A stretch of DNA of 22,670 nt from Leptolinea sp. UBA4782 (GTDB lineage Bacteria > Chloroflexota > Anaerolineae > Anaerolineales > Anaerolineaceae): the NCBI GenBank assembly GCA_002403095.1, contig DHHC01000049.1, positions 1 to 22,670 of the forward strand, written 5' to 3'. Shown piece after piece: positions 7,349 through 14,816 of the stretch (its first letter is position 1; each line of letters starts with the position of its first letter). The notes below the pieces were generated by a model, which did no database searches, was not told where the DNA came from, and saw nothing but the letters and a program-made list of their open reading frames with translations. Both the position numbers and the translations under genes were made by a program.

Positions 7349-7669
7349 ATGTCCCCCGCATCTTTTTCAAATATGACCGAAATGCTGTCTTACCTTAACA
7401 ATCTGGAAAACCGGATCATCGCGCTGGAATCGGAGAACCGCATACTGAAATCAAGGGCAGATACCTTCAGCAAGGGTGACCGCCTGACAGTCCAGCAGGA
7501 AATCGACCGGTACCTGCCCAGGACAAATATTCTCAGCAGCAGTTATATCACACGCGCCTTTGCGGTTTGGGGGCATTACTTTGTTGCCCAACTGGTGATC
7601 GGGGTAGGGATGGCATTCATCTATCTGATTATTGCCGTGGTTATTCTTGGAATGTCACGGTCGGGTTGA
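7349..7669 (+). CDS. Small coiled-coil protein with one C-terminal membrane span
   Basis: 106 aa, function not recognised. Residues 10-40 (MLSYLNNLENRIIALESENR) carry a heptad-like pattern typical of a short coiled coil. Residues 76-101 are a hydrophobic span (FVAQLVIGVGMAFIYLIIAV), leaving a very short basic tail. It is likely a tail-anchored oligomeric protein with its coiled coil in the cytoplasm. The start is fixed by AGGAGG 5 nt before the ATG, the best ribosome site in this unit. The next gene begins 6 nt after its stop with a poor ribosome site, so this gene may set the translation level of the two rRNA methyltransferases behind it. Confidence 0.8.
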   Translation: MSPASFSNMTEMLSYLNNLENRIIALESENRILKSRADTFSKGDRLTVQQEIDRYLPRTNILSSSYITRAFAVWGHYFVAQLVIGVGMAFIYLIIAVVILGMSRSG

Positions 7670-7675
7670 TAGTCA

Positions 7676-8515
7676 GTGGTTGATATTATTTTAGACCCGG
7701 CTGAACTCGAGGGGTGGGTTGCCGAGCTGCGGGAGGGGAAAAAATACCGCTCCCTTTCCCTGCCGGATAGCACCCTGCAGGACCTGATCCTGCAAGAACT
7801 GCCGCGCCATAAAAGTAAAGCCGATGCCATGCAGGCAGTGCGCAAAAAGCTGCACAACCTGGTTGCCCCATACCTGGGCGACCCGGATTACCAGCAGGCG
7901 GAAATTGACCTGAGGGATGCCTTCCAGAGCGGCAGCAGAGAGCGTGTGCTGGAGATTTGCCTGCAATTGCTGGAGAGCCATGCATCTACCCGCGAGCGCA
8001 TTCCTTTTATGGAAGATTTCTACAGGCAGCTGTTTACATACACCGGCAAGCCGCAGGTTATCCTGGACCTGGCTTGCGGGCTGAATCCATTTGCCATTCC
8101 CTGGATGAACCTGGATGCGGGAGTGCAATATCACGCTTTTGACATTCACCAGCCAAGGGTGCAGTTGATCAATAGTTTTCTGCAGGGCTGGGGCTGCCAG
8201 CCGCTCGCCAGCCAGCAGGATATCCTGGTTGAACCGCCACGCATCCATGCAGATGCGGCTTTCTTTTTCAAGGAAGCGCACCGTTTTGAACAGCGCCAGC
8301 ATGGCTGCAACCGGGCTTTCTGGCAAGCCCTGGATGTAAAATTCCTGCTGGTGTCTTTGCCAACCCGCAACCTGACCGGTCAGCATTCCCTCCTGGAACG
8401 CCAGCGCAGCCTGGTGCACAATACCCTTAAGGGATTGGATTGGAAGGTGGAAGAACTGATCTTCCAGGACGAAATGGTATTCTGCATCCAGCCGGGCGTG
8501 AAAGGGGAGCGCTGA
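7676..8515 (+). CDS. 16S rRNA (guanine-1405-N7)-methyltransferase family protein (FmrO/ArmA/RmtB-like)
   Basis: 279-aa SAM-dependent methyltransferase of the family that methylates N7 of G1405 in 16S rRNA helix 44 and blocks 4,6-linked deoxystreptamine aminoglycosides such as gentamicin and kanamycin. Matches to the family as I recall RmtB run end to end. The N-terminal rRNA-binding helices have KKYRSL (22-27) and RHKS (44-47); then come SHASTRER (101-108), SAM motif I DLACGLNP (131-138), DIHQ (156-159), QD (181-182), FFFK (196-199), PTR (229-231) and EMVF (266-269). The usual PTRSLxGR is PTRNLTGQ here. It starts with GTG 6 nt after the preceding stop, and its TGA directly abuts the ATG of an RsmF-type gene. 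Resistance activity is inferred, not shown. It looks resident: no mobile element nearby and base composition like its neighbours. Confidence 0.9.
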   Translation: MVDIILDPAELEGWVAELREGKKYRSLSLPDSTLQDLILQELPRHKSKADAMQAVRKKLHNLVAPYLGDPDYQQAEIDLRDAFQSGSRERVLEICLQLLESHASTRERIPFMEDFYRQLFTYTGKPQVILDLACGLNPFAIPWMNLDAGVQYHAFDIHQPRVQLINSFLQGWGCQPLASQQDILVEPPRIHADAAFFFKEAHRFEQRQHGCNRAFWQALDVKFLLVSLPTRNLTGQHSLLERQRSLVHNTLKGLDWKVEELIFQDEMVFCIQPGVKGER

Positions 8516-10000
8516 ATGGCAAAAAGGAAAACAGCCGCCCCGGAAAATAGCCTGCCAGGCGGGCCTGAAAATTTTGCCCACCTGCTGGATGCCCGGGCAT
8601 ACGCCGCCTTGCTGGAGTCCCTGCGGCAGCCCCTTTTACCCTCCATCCGGGTTAACCCGCTTAAAGTGGAAGTTGAGCCTGCCATCAGGGAATGGTCCCA
8701 GGCTTACGGCTGGGATCTCAGGCAGGTGCCATTCTGCCCAACCGGGTTCTGGATTCAAAACAACCGGGCACCGGTCAGTCAGACCTGGGAACACCGCCTG
8801 GGACAGTACTACATCCAGGATGCGGCATCCATGCTGCCGGTAGAGCTGTTCGACTTCCCCCTGCAGCCGGGGGCACTGGTGCTCGACATGGCTGCCTCGC
8901 CGGGGGGTAAAACCACCCACCTGGCTGCCCGCCTGGGCGACCGCAATGTGATCGTGGCGAACGATTCCAGCGCATCCCGCCTGACCGCCCTGCGCCTGGT
9001 TCTGCGGAACTGGGGAGCAGCGAATGCCGGGATTACCTGCTACCCCGGGCAGCAATTCGGTGAGATGTGCCCCGGGTTGTTTGATGCAGTCCTGCTGGAT
9101 GCGCCTTGTTCGATGCAGGGCCTGCGCAGCACCGACACCCACCCCATGCGCGCCATCACTGCACGCGAACAGAGTGGATTGGCGCTCAGGCAGCAGCGCC
9201 TGCTGGAAAGCGCTGTGCTGGCGACCCGCCCGGGAGGCCAGGTCGTATACTCCACCTGCACTCTCTCACCGGAGGAAGATGAAGGGGTCGTGGATGCTGT
9301 GCTCAAGCAGTTCGGTTCCAGCCTGCGGCTGGAAGACATCTCTTCATCCATGCCGGAAGACGCCAGGGGAATCCTGCAGGATAAGGATGTGACCTATTCC
9401 AAGGAAGTTAGAAAAGCCGCCCGCCTGTGGCCGCATGTTTATGGAACAGCCGGTTTCTTTGCCGCCAGGTTTACCCTGTTGGATGCACCTGCCCATGCAA
9501 CCATCAAGGAGAATATGCGGGGCAGGCAGAACCGTTATGAACTGTTGCCTCAAAAGCAGCTTACCGGCTTGATCCAGCAGTGGCGGGAACAGTACAGTTT
9601 TCCGCTGGAAGAAGTCCTTGCGGAATACCGGCTGGTTGTGATCCAATCTGGGAGAGAACTGTACGCTGCGCCGGAATGGTTTTTTGACGCTGGTTCATTT
9701 CTTAATCTCTCCAGCGTTGGACTGCCGCTGGCGGAAATCACCCCGGATGGGTTTTTACCCGCCCATGACTGGATGGCACGCTTTGAAGCGAAGTTTGGAA
9801 GCGGGCGTTACCAGTTGCCTGAAGAGCAAATCGAACCCTGGCTGCGGGGCTCTGATATCTCGGGTACACTGGAAGCAGGGTTTAACTTAAGGCAGGTGGT
9901 TCTGGTTACCGATGCGCGGGGGAGGTACCTGGGATTGGCAAAAATCTTGAATGACCGCCTGAAGAACATGCTGCCGCGCCGGTTAGCTGGCGGTTGGTAA
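8516..10000 (+). CDS. RsmF-type 16S rRNA (cytosine-C5)-methyltransferase
   Basis: 494-aa NOL1/NOP2/sun-family RNA m5C methyltransferase. SAM motif I is DMAASPGGKTTHLA (124-137). The two catalytic cysteines are Cys198 in DAPCS and Cys248 in YSTCTL. The C-terminal third carries the RsmF-type extension, including a PUA-like end with GFLPAHDWMARF, matching the position of the FEPSHAL segment of known RsmF proteins. This makes RsmF (C1407 in E. coli; C1400/C1404/C1407 in Thermus) more likely than RsmB, which has an N-terminal NusB-like domain that is absent here. The ATG directly follows the TGA of the G1405-type methyltransferase gene, so the two are cotranslated. Exact target cytosine is not readable from sequence. 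Confidence 0.9.
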   Translation: MAKRKTAAPENSLPGGPENFAHLLDARAYAALLESLRQPLLPSIRVNPLKVEVEPAIREWSQAYGWDLRQVPFCPTGFWIQNNRAPVSQTWEHRLGQYYIQDAASMLPVELFDFPLQPGALVLDMAASPGGKTTHLAARLGDRNVIVANDSSASRLTALRLVLRNWGAANAGITCYPGQQFGEMCPGLFDAVLLDAPCSMQGLRSTDTHPMRAITAREQSGLALRQQRLLESAVLATRPGGQVVYSTCTLSPEEDEGVVDAVLKQFGSSLRLEDISSSMPEDARGILQDKDVTYSKEVRKAARLWPHVYGTAGFFAARFTLLDAPAHATIKENMRGRQNRYELLPQKQLTGLIQQWREQYSFPLEEVLAEYRLVVIQSGRELYAAPEWFFDAGSFLNLSSVGLPLAEITPDGFLPAHDWMARFEAKFGSGRYQLPEEQIEPWLRGSDISGTLEAGFNLRQVVLVTDARGRYLGLAKILNDRLKNMLPRRLAGGW

Positions 10001-10022
10001 TTGGATTGAATCCCATTAACCA
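9994..10022 (+). terminator. Imperfect hairpin at the end of the rRNA methyltransferase operon
   Basis: TTGGTAATTGG (9994-10004) can pair with CCCATTAACCAA (10012-10023) with one bulge and one mismatch around ATTGAAT. It overlaps the stop codon of the RsmF-type gene and lacks a T-run. Weak candidate. Confidence 0.3.
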
Positions 10023-10190
10023 ATAACTAACGTTTTCATGTAAAATATATTTCCATAAAGTTGTCTGGTCATCGGCAAGTATAGGGTTTGGAATACATCA
10101 TCGCGATGGTAACGACACACTGTCAGTGAGGAGCCTGGTATACCAGTAATTCCTGGATTTCAAGAAGACGGCATAAAGCCTGCTGTTGAA
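10001..10190 (+). other. Leader region of the diguanylate cyclase gene
   Basis: 190 bp between two plus-strand genes. A possible -10 (TAAAAT) lies at 10041-10046. A seven-codon open frame (ATG at 10106, stop TGA at 10127-10129) is followed at once by GAGGAG (10128-10133) and the perfect 12-bp palindrome CTGGTATACCAG (10135-10146). TTTCAA (10158-10163) and TTGAAA (10186-10191) could pair around an inner GGC/GCC hairpin, placing the start codon at the base of the stem. It does not match the c-di-GMP riboswitch consensus I know. Confidence 0.4.
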
Positions 10191-11675
10191 ATGGATAGCA
10201 AGGAGCTGTTCAAACATTTAAACCGGGTCAACCGCCTTATTGCTGCCAGCCTGGATACCGAGAGCATTGCCAATGTTGTCACCAACCAGCTTTGTCCGAT
10301 AGTGCACGCTGACCTGTGTATTTTTGCCCACTACCAGCAGGAGACACAGGAATTTCAACCCAGCAGCAGTGATATTTCTAAAACGCTTCTGCCGGAAGTG
10401 CTGGCTGACCTGGTAAGTATTACCAGTGTGGCAGACACTTCCGACCCGATCCTTTTACGCACCAAGGAACTGCCCTCGCGCAGCGAAGCATCTATTGCGA
10501 TCCGCCAGATGGGGATTGCCCAGTTCCTGCTCAGCACCATATCGAGCAGAAACCAGCTGCAAGGAATCATGCTGCTGGGATTTAGCGACCCGAAACAGCA
10601 TGTGAATGATTTTGAGAAGTCGGTTATGGGTTTTATTTCCAGCCAGGTGGCCACTTCGCTGGAAAAAGCGACCCTGATCGCCAGCCTGAAAAGGCAGAAT
10701 GACCAGCTGGAAGGGATTTACCAATCCAGCTTAAAGGTGAATGCTTTCCTGCACTTAAAAGAAGTTATGGATTCGGTGCTGGACAGCGTGATGTACCTGT
10801 TTCCAAAGACCAGCAATGCACAGGTTTTCCTCTACGATGGTGAGAAGTTAAGTTTTGAAGCTGCCCGCTGGAGGGACAATGAAAATGTCGAACCGGTGAC
10901 AATCCCGAGAAAATACGGGCTGATTTACCTGGTCGCCCAGACGGGTGAACCGTTTATCATTAAGAATATCCGCAACCATCCGCTCTTCACCGATATGCAT
11001 TCTGAGAAAAACCAGGGTGTTACCGGTATTCCTCTAAAATCGAAGAGCATTGTTGTTGGTGTCATGAACCTTGTATATTCTTCTGCTCACGAAACAACCA
11101 AAGAGGAACTCCGGTTATTAAACCTGTTGGGCGCCCAGGCTGCTGTGGCAATCGAAAATGCCAGGCTGCACCAGCTGATTGAGAGCCAGGCGCTAACAGA
11201 TGTATTAACCGGCATCCCAAACAGGCGGTCATTTGATGCCCGCCTGCGGGATGAGATCCTGCGTTCTGCCCGGTATAAACATACTTTTGGATTGGTGACG
11301 ATCGATATTGATAATTTTAAGAAGATCAACGACACTTACGGCCATCCAATGGGAGATAAATACCTGGCGCAGTTTGTGCGCTGTATTCAGACCGAGATCC
11401 GGGATACAGACTTCATTGCCCGTATTGGTGGGGATGAATTTGCTATCATTTTGCCGGAAAGCAACCTGGAACATTCCACCCGTCTGGTCTCAAGGCTGGA
11501 AAGGGTCATCACAGGTTGCCCCCACAATTTACCCGACATGCGCATCCAAACCCACTCCGCTTCCTTTGGGATCGCCATTTATCCGGATCAGGCAGAAAAT
11601 GCCGAAGACCTGATGTCCTTTGCAGACCAGGCTCTTTACCTGTACAAGCGGCAGAAGGACCTGGAAGAAGCCTGA
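10191..11675 (+). CDS. Diguanylate cyclase, GAF-GAF-GGDEF
   Basis: 494-aa soluble signalling protein that should make cyclic di-GMP from two GTP. Two GAF-type sensor domains (about 17-160 and 182-325) are followed by a GGDEF domain (about 335-490). The active-site loop is an intact GGDEF (413-417), and the product-inhibition I-site is intact as RDTD (404-407), five residues before it. IDIDNFKKINDTYGH (371-385) supplies the metal and guanine-binding residues. No membrane segment or signal peptide is seen, so the ligand is probably intracellular. The first ATG lacks a ribosome site. The frame stays open upstream to 10113 and GAGGAG lies 6 nt before an in-frame ATA at 10140, so the true start is uncertain. 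Confidence 0.92.
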   Translation: MDSKELFKHLNRVNRLIAASLDTESIANVVTNQLCPIVHADLCIFAHYQQETQEFQPSSSDISKTLLPEVLADLVSITSVADTSDPILLRTKELPSRSEASIAIRQMGIAQFLLSTISSRNQLQGIMLLGFSDPKQHVNDFEKSVMGFISSQVATSLEKATLIASLKRQNDQLEGIYQSSLKVNAFLHLKEVMDSVLDSVMYLFPKTSNAQVFLYDGEKLSFEAARWRDNENVEPVTIPRKYGLIYLVAQTGEPFIIKNIRNHPLFTDMHSEKNQGVTGIPLKSKSIVVGVMNLVYSSAHETTKEELRLLNLLGAQAAVAIENARLHQLIESQALTDVLTGIPNRRSFDARLRDEILRSARYKHTFGLVTIDIDNFKKINDTYGHPMGDKYLAQFVRCIQTEIRDTDFIARIGGDEFAIILPESNLEHSTRLVSRLERVITGCPHNLPDMRIQTHSASFGIAIYPDQAENAEDLMSFADQALYLYKRQKDLEEA

Positions 11676-11697
11676 TCCATCCGCCTTTATAACTTGC

Positions 11698-12687
11698 TCA
11701 GGCGGTCCTCACAAACCATTCATACGTATCCTGGATACATGTGTCCAAAGGCCGCGGCTCAGGAAGCTGCAGTTCTTTGTTTGCCTTGCCTGCATCATAG
11801 AAGAAACGGTATCCGGCCAGGTAGAGCAGGCTGGTGTCGAGGGGTGTGCGCGTGATTACTTCTGCCAGCTTGGTGAACCTGGCCAGGTGGCGGGCAAGAA
11901 ACACAGGTATGCTCACCTGCGGGGCTTTTCCGCCGGTCAGTTGGGCGATCCTTTTCAGCAGGTCTGCCACTTCGATGTTGTGTGCACCCAGGATGTAGCG
12001 CTCGCCGGTTATTCCATGCTGCCAGGCTGCCAGGTGGCCTGCCGCAACATCCCGGATGTGGACGATGTTCATCCCTGCAGGCACGGTGACTGGCAGGCGG
12101 CGGTTGGCAACCAGCATGACCGGCGAATTGTAGCGCCGGTGGATGTTCCCTGCCCCAAACACGACTGCCGGGTTGACGATGACCACATCTAACCCCTTGC
12201 TGACGGCATATTGTACTTCCATCTCTGAGAGGTACTTTGAATACCCGTACCGCCAGTGCTCCGGGTTCAGGTTCCAGGTGTGTGATTCAGTCAGGAGGGC
12301 TGGCTGTTGTATGTTTCCCCTGCGGTTCTCCGGGGCACCCAGGGCGGCAACGGAGCTGGTGTACACCACCCGCCTGACACCCTGGCGTAAAGCAGCATCC
12401 AGAATTGCCCTGGTGCCGTCAACATTCACTTTCACCAGGCTGGCCATCCCTCCTTTTCCGCTCAATTCCGCCCCGGCATGGAAAAGCACATCCACATCCT
12501 TGAGGGCAGGCAGCAGGCTGTCCGGTACAGTAAGGTCGCCGGTGACGTGTTCAACCGGCATTCCGTCCAGCAGCATGGTGCTGCTATTGGGGCGGTGAAA
12601 GGCGCGCACCTGGATACCCAGGTTGCAAAGCTCCCGGCACAGGTGCGCCCCGATGAACCCGGTCGAACCGGTTACCAGGGCAATCAT
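11698..12687 (-). CDS. NAD(P)-dependent epimerase/dehydratase, extended SDR family
   Basis: 329-aa Rossmann enzyme. TGSTGFIG (6-13) is the extended-SDR dinucleotide motif, D51 of GDLT follows the second strand, and the catalytic pair is Y147-x-x-x-K151 in YGYSK, with the upstream serines of YTSSVAALG (109-117). It resembles dihydroflavonol-4-reductase-like and 3-beta-HSD-like members, whose substrates vary from sugar nucleotides to ketones. The ATG at 12687 overlaps the thiolase stop (ATGA), giving tight coupling; an in-frame upstream ATG would need 17 extra residues lying inside the thiolase gene. Cotranscription with a thiolase suggests reduction of a beta-keto group, but this is inference. 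Confidence 0.88.
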   Translation of the reverse strand: MIALVTGSTGFIGAHLCRELCNLGIQVRAFHRPNSSTMLLDGMPVEHVTGDLTVPDSLLPALKDVDVLFHAGAELSGKGGMASLVKVNVDGTRAILDAALRQGVRRVVYTSSVAALGAPENRRGNIQQPALLTESHTWNLNPEHWRYGYSKYLSEMEVQYAVSKGLDVVIVNPAVVFGAGNIHRRYNSPVMLVANRRLPVTVPAGMNIVHIRDVAAGHLAAWQHGITGERYILGAHNIEVADLLKRIAQLTGGKAPQVSIPVFLARHLARFTKLAEVITRTPLDTSLLYLAGYRFFYDAGKANKELQLPEPRPLDTCIQDTYEWFVRTA

Positions 12688-13904
12688 GACGGCAGTGTTT
12701 CGATGATGGTCGCTGCGCCCTGGCCAACCCCAACACACAGGGCGGCCATACCGTAATATGGTTTCCGCGCTGAGACAGAACGCTTGTGCATTTCATGCAG
12801 CAGGGTGGTCAGGATGCGTGCCCCGGAGCAGCCCAGCGGATGTCCGAGGGCAATTGCCCCGCCGTTCACGTTGGTGATCTCTTCAGAGATACCCAGCTCG
12901 CGCAGTACTGCCAGGGCTTGAACGGCGAATGCCTCATTCAGTTCCACCAGCTGCAGGTCATCCACCTGTATACCAGCCCGCTGGTATGCTTTGCGGGCAG
13001 CGTTGACAGGCCCCAGCCCCATGATGCGCGGTTCGATCCCGCTGGCTGCCGAGGAGATGTATCGCGCCAGCGGTTTGTATCCCATGGAATGGGCTTTTTC
13101 CGCTTCCATCACCAGCAGTACCGACGCACCGTCATTCAGCCCAGAGGAATTACCGGCTGTAACCGTACCATCTTTCTTGAACGCAGGCTTGAGCTTTGCC
13201 AGAGATTCCAGCGAGGTATCGCGGCGGGGGCGTTCATCTGTTAGAAACAGCAGCGGGTCACCCTTGCGCTGGGGAACAGGCACCGGCACGATCTCTTCCT
13301 GGAACCGGCCGGAATCGATAGCGGTCACTGCCCGCATGTGAGACTGGTAGGCGAAAGCATCCTGTTCCTGGCGGGTGATACCGGTCAATTCAGCGATGTT
13401 CTCCGCCGTCACCCCCATGGGTTCAACCCCATAAGCTGCTTCCATGCGTGGGTTGGGAAAACGCCAGCCGATGGCAGTGTCCCAGGCTGTCAGGCTGCCA
13501 GTGCCGAACGCCTGCTCTGATTTTGGCAGGGCATACGGGGCGCGCGACATGCTCTCTACCCCGCCTGCCAGGATGATATCCGCCTCACCTGCCCGGATAG
13601 CCTGGGCAGCCAGGTTGACCGCTGCCAGGCCTGAGGCGCACAGGCGGTTGACGGTCATTCCCGGAACGGAAACCGGCAGACCTGCCAGGAGCACTGCCAT
13701 GCGGGCAACATTGCGGTTGTCTTCGCCGGCCTGGTTGCTGCAACCCATGTACACATCATCGATTAATGCGGCATCCAGGGATGTACGTTCCACCAGGGTT
13801 CTGATCACATGGGCTGCCAGGTCGTCCGGGCGGATGGAAGCCAGCCCGCCTCCCAGGCTGCCGATCGGGGTCCGGATGGCATCGACAATTACCACTTCGC
13901 GCAT
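12684..13904 (-). CDS. Thiolase, acetyl-CoA acyltransferase family
   Basis: 406-aa thiolase that condenses two acyl-CoAs or cleaves a 3-ketoacyl-CoA. The acyl-accepting Cys89 is in NRLCASG, His355 in GHPLGCSGAR and the second catalytic Cys390 in CVGVGQG; NEAF and GGVESMSRAP are also present. These are all the hallmarks of a degradative or acetoacetyl-CoA thiolase, closest in look to PcaF/AtoB-type proteins. The start is MREVVIVDAIRTPIG at 13904, with GAGGTG 4 nt upstream; an ATG 18 codons further up would overrun the promoter. No acyl-CoA dehydrogenase or hydratase lies nearby, so the pathway cannot be named. First gene of a two-gene minus-strand unit. Confidence 0.92.
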   Translation of the reverse strand: MREVVIVDAIRTPIGSLGGGLASIRPDDLAAHVIRTLVERTSLDAALIDDVYMGCSNQAGEDNRNVARMAVLLAGLPVSVPGMTVNRLCASGLAAVNLAAQAIRAGEADIILAGGVESMSRAPYALPKSEQAFGTGSLTAWDTAIGWRFPNPRMEAAYGVEPMGVTAENIAELTGITRQEQDAFAYQSHMRAVTAIDSGRFQEEIVPVPVPQRKGDPLLFLTDERPRRDTSLESLAKLKPAFKKDGTVTAGNSSGLNDGASVLLVMEAEKAHSMGYKPLARYISSAASGIEPRIMGLGPVNAARKAYQRAGIQVDDLQLVELNEAFAVQALAVLRELGISEEITNVNGGAIALGHPLGCSGARILTTLLHEMHKRSVSARKPYYGMAALCVGVGQGAATIIETLPS

Positions 13905-13933
13905 AATGCACCTCGCTGTAGGTTGATGGTTAG

Positions 13934-13942
13934 ATTCTACCA
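13934..13942 (-). promoter_or_regulatory. Extended -10 box of the thiolase operon
   Basis: The minus strand reads TGGTAGAAT. The leader would be about 23 nt and contains GAGGTG. The perfect palindrome ATTTGCAAAT (13951-13960) lies just upstream near the -35 position and could be an operator. Confidence 0.5.
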
Positions 13943-13994
13943 TCAGGCGGATTTGCAAATGTGATAACCCGGCTGGCAGGGGTGCATATTCAGG

Positions 13995-14000
13995 TAGAAT
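13995..14000 (+). promoter_or_regulatory. -10 box placed for a leaderless BirA mRNA
   Basis: TAGAAT ends 6 nt before the ATG at 14007 (spacer TGCAGT), the same distance as at the glycosyltransferase gene. No Shine-Dalgarno is present, so the transcript probably begins at the start codon. Confidence 0.55.
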
Positions 14001-14006
14001 TGCAGT

Positions 14007-14792
14007 ATGGACCAGATTGCTTTGCAGGAATTGCTCTCAGCCCTTCCGCTTGGGGCAGTGCGCTATGTAGATGAAACCGCCTCGACCAATGATGATGCCC
14101 TGCAATGGCTGGCAGAAGGCGCGCCGGATGCCAGCCTGGTTTGCACCGGGATGCAGACTCGCGGGCGCGGAAGGATGGAGCGCGCCTGGTACAGCACGCC
14201 AGGGGCTTCGCTGGCATTCAGTGTCATTTTCCATGCGGGCAGTGCCGAGCCTCAAGCGGTTTCATTGCTGGCACCTTTTGCTGGGCTGGCGGTTTGCAAG
14301 GCGCTCGAAACCAGCTTAGGCCTCTCTCCCTGCATCAAGTGGCCGAATGATGTGCTGCTTGGCGGTAAGAAGGTTGCCGGGGTTCTGGCTGAGGCAGTTT
14401 GGGATGGGCCGGTTTGCCGGGGGGTGGTGATCGGGATTGGTGTGAATGTTGCATCAAGATCAATACCACCGATGCAGGCGCTGGTTTTTCCAGCCGGAAG
14501 CATTGAGCAAGCTGCAGGCAGAACAGTCGACCGCTGGGAATTATTGCATGCGATCATTGCTGAGCTGCTGCACAGCCGTTCGACGATCGGCAGCACGGGT
14601 TTCTTCCAGGAATGGGAAGGGCGCCTGGCTTTCAAGGGGGAACGAGTGGAAGTATTTCCACCGGCGGGTGGCAGGGTCTCAGGCAGGCTGGCAGGGATCA
14701 CACCAGCCGGCAGCTTGCGAATCGGGCTGGATGATGGTACAACAAGAGATGTGGAAGCAGGTGATGTCAGCCTGCGTCCGGCACCAGGATAA
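14007..14792 (+). CDS. birA: Biotin--[acetyl-CoA-carboxylase] ligase
   Basis: 261-aa cytosolic enzyme that activates biotin with ATP and joins it to the lysine of a biotin carboxyl carrier protein. The biotin-binding loop is TRGRGRMERAWYS (51-63), matching GRGRxxRxW. KWPNDVLLGGKKVAGVL (111-127) is the second hallmark, and GIGVNV (143-148) completes the core. The C-terminal SH3-like domain follows (about 205-261). The N-terminal DNA-binding helix-turn-helix of E. coli BirA is absent, so this is a ligase only and not a repressor. No carboxylase gene is in the window. The ATG lies 6 nt after a -10 box. Confidence 0.92.
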   Translation: MDQIALQELLSALPLGAVRYVDETASTNDDALQWLAEGAPDASLVCTGMQTRGRGRMERAWYSTPGASLAFSVIFHAGSAEPQAVSLLAPFAGLAVCKALETSLGLSPCIKWPNDVLLGGKKVAGVLAEAVWDGPVCRGVVIGIGVNVASRSIPPMQALVFPAGSIEQAAGRTVDRWELLHAIIAELLHSRSTIGSTGFFQEWEGRLAFKGERVEVFPPAGGRVSGRLAGITPAGSLRIGLDDGTTRDVEAGDVSLRPAPG

Positions 14793-14816
14793 TGGTATGA
14801 AACACGGGAGGTTGGT

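Noticed and set aside
7691..8581. 296-aa minus-strand open frame opposite the methyltransferase gene
   Set aside because: The plus strand matches the G1405 methyltransferase family end to end. The antisense frame has no motif or ribosome site.
10030..10190. c-di-GMP riboswitch upstream of the GGDEF gene
   Set aside because: The conserved GEMM-type core and tetraloop receptor pattern are not seen. Only generic hairpins and a palindrome are present.
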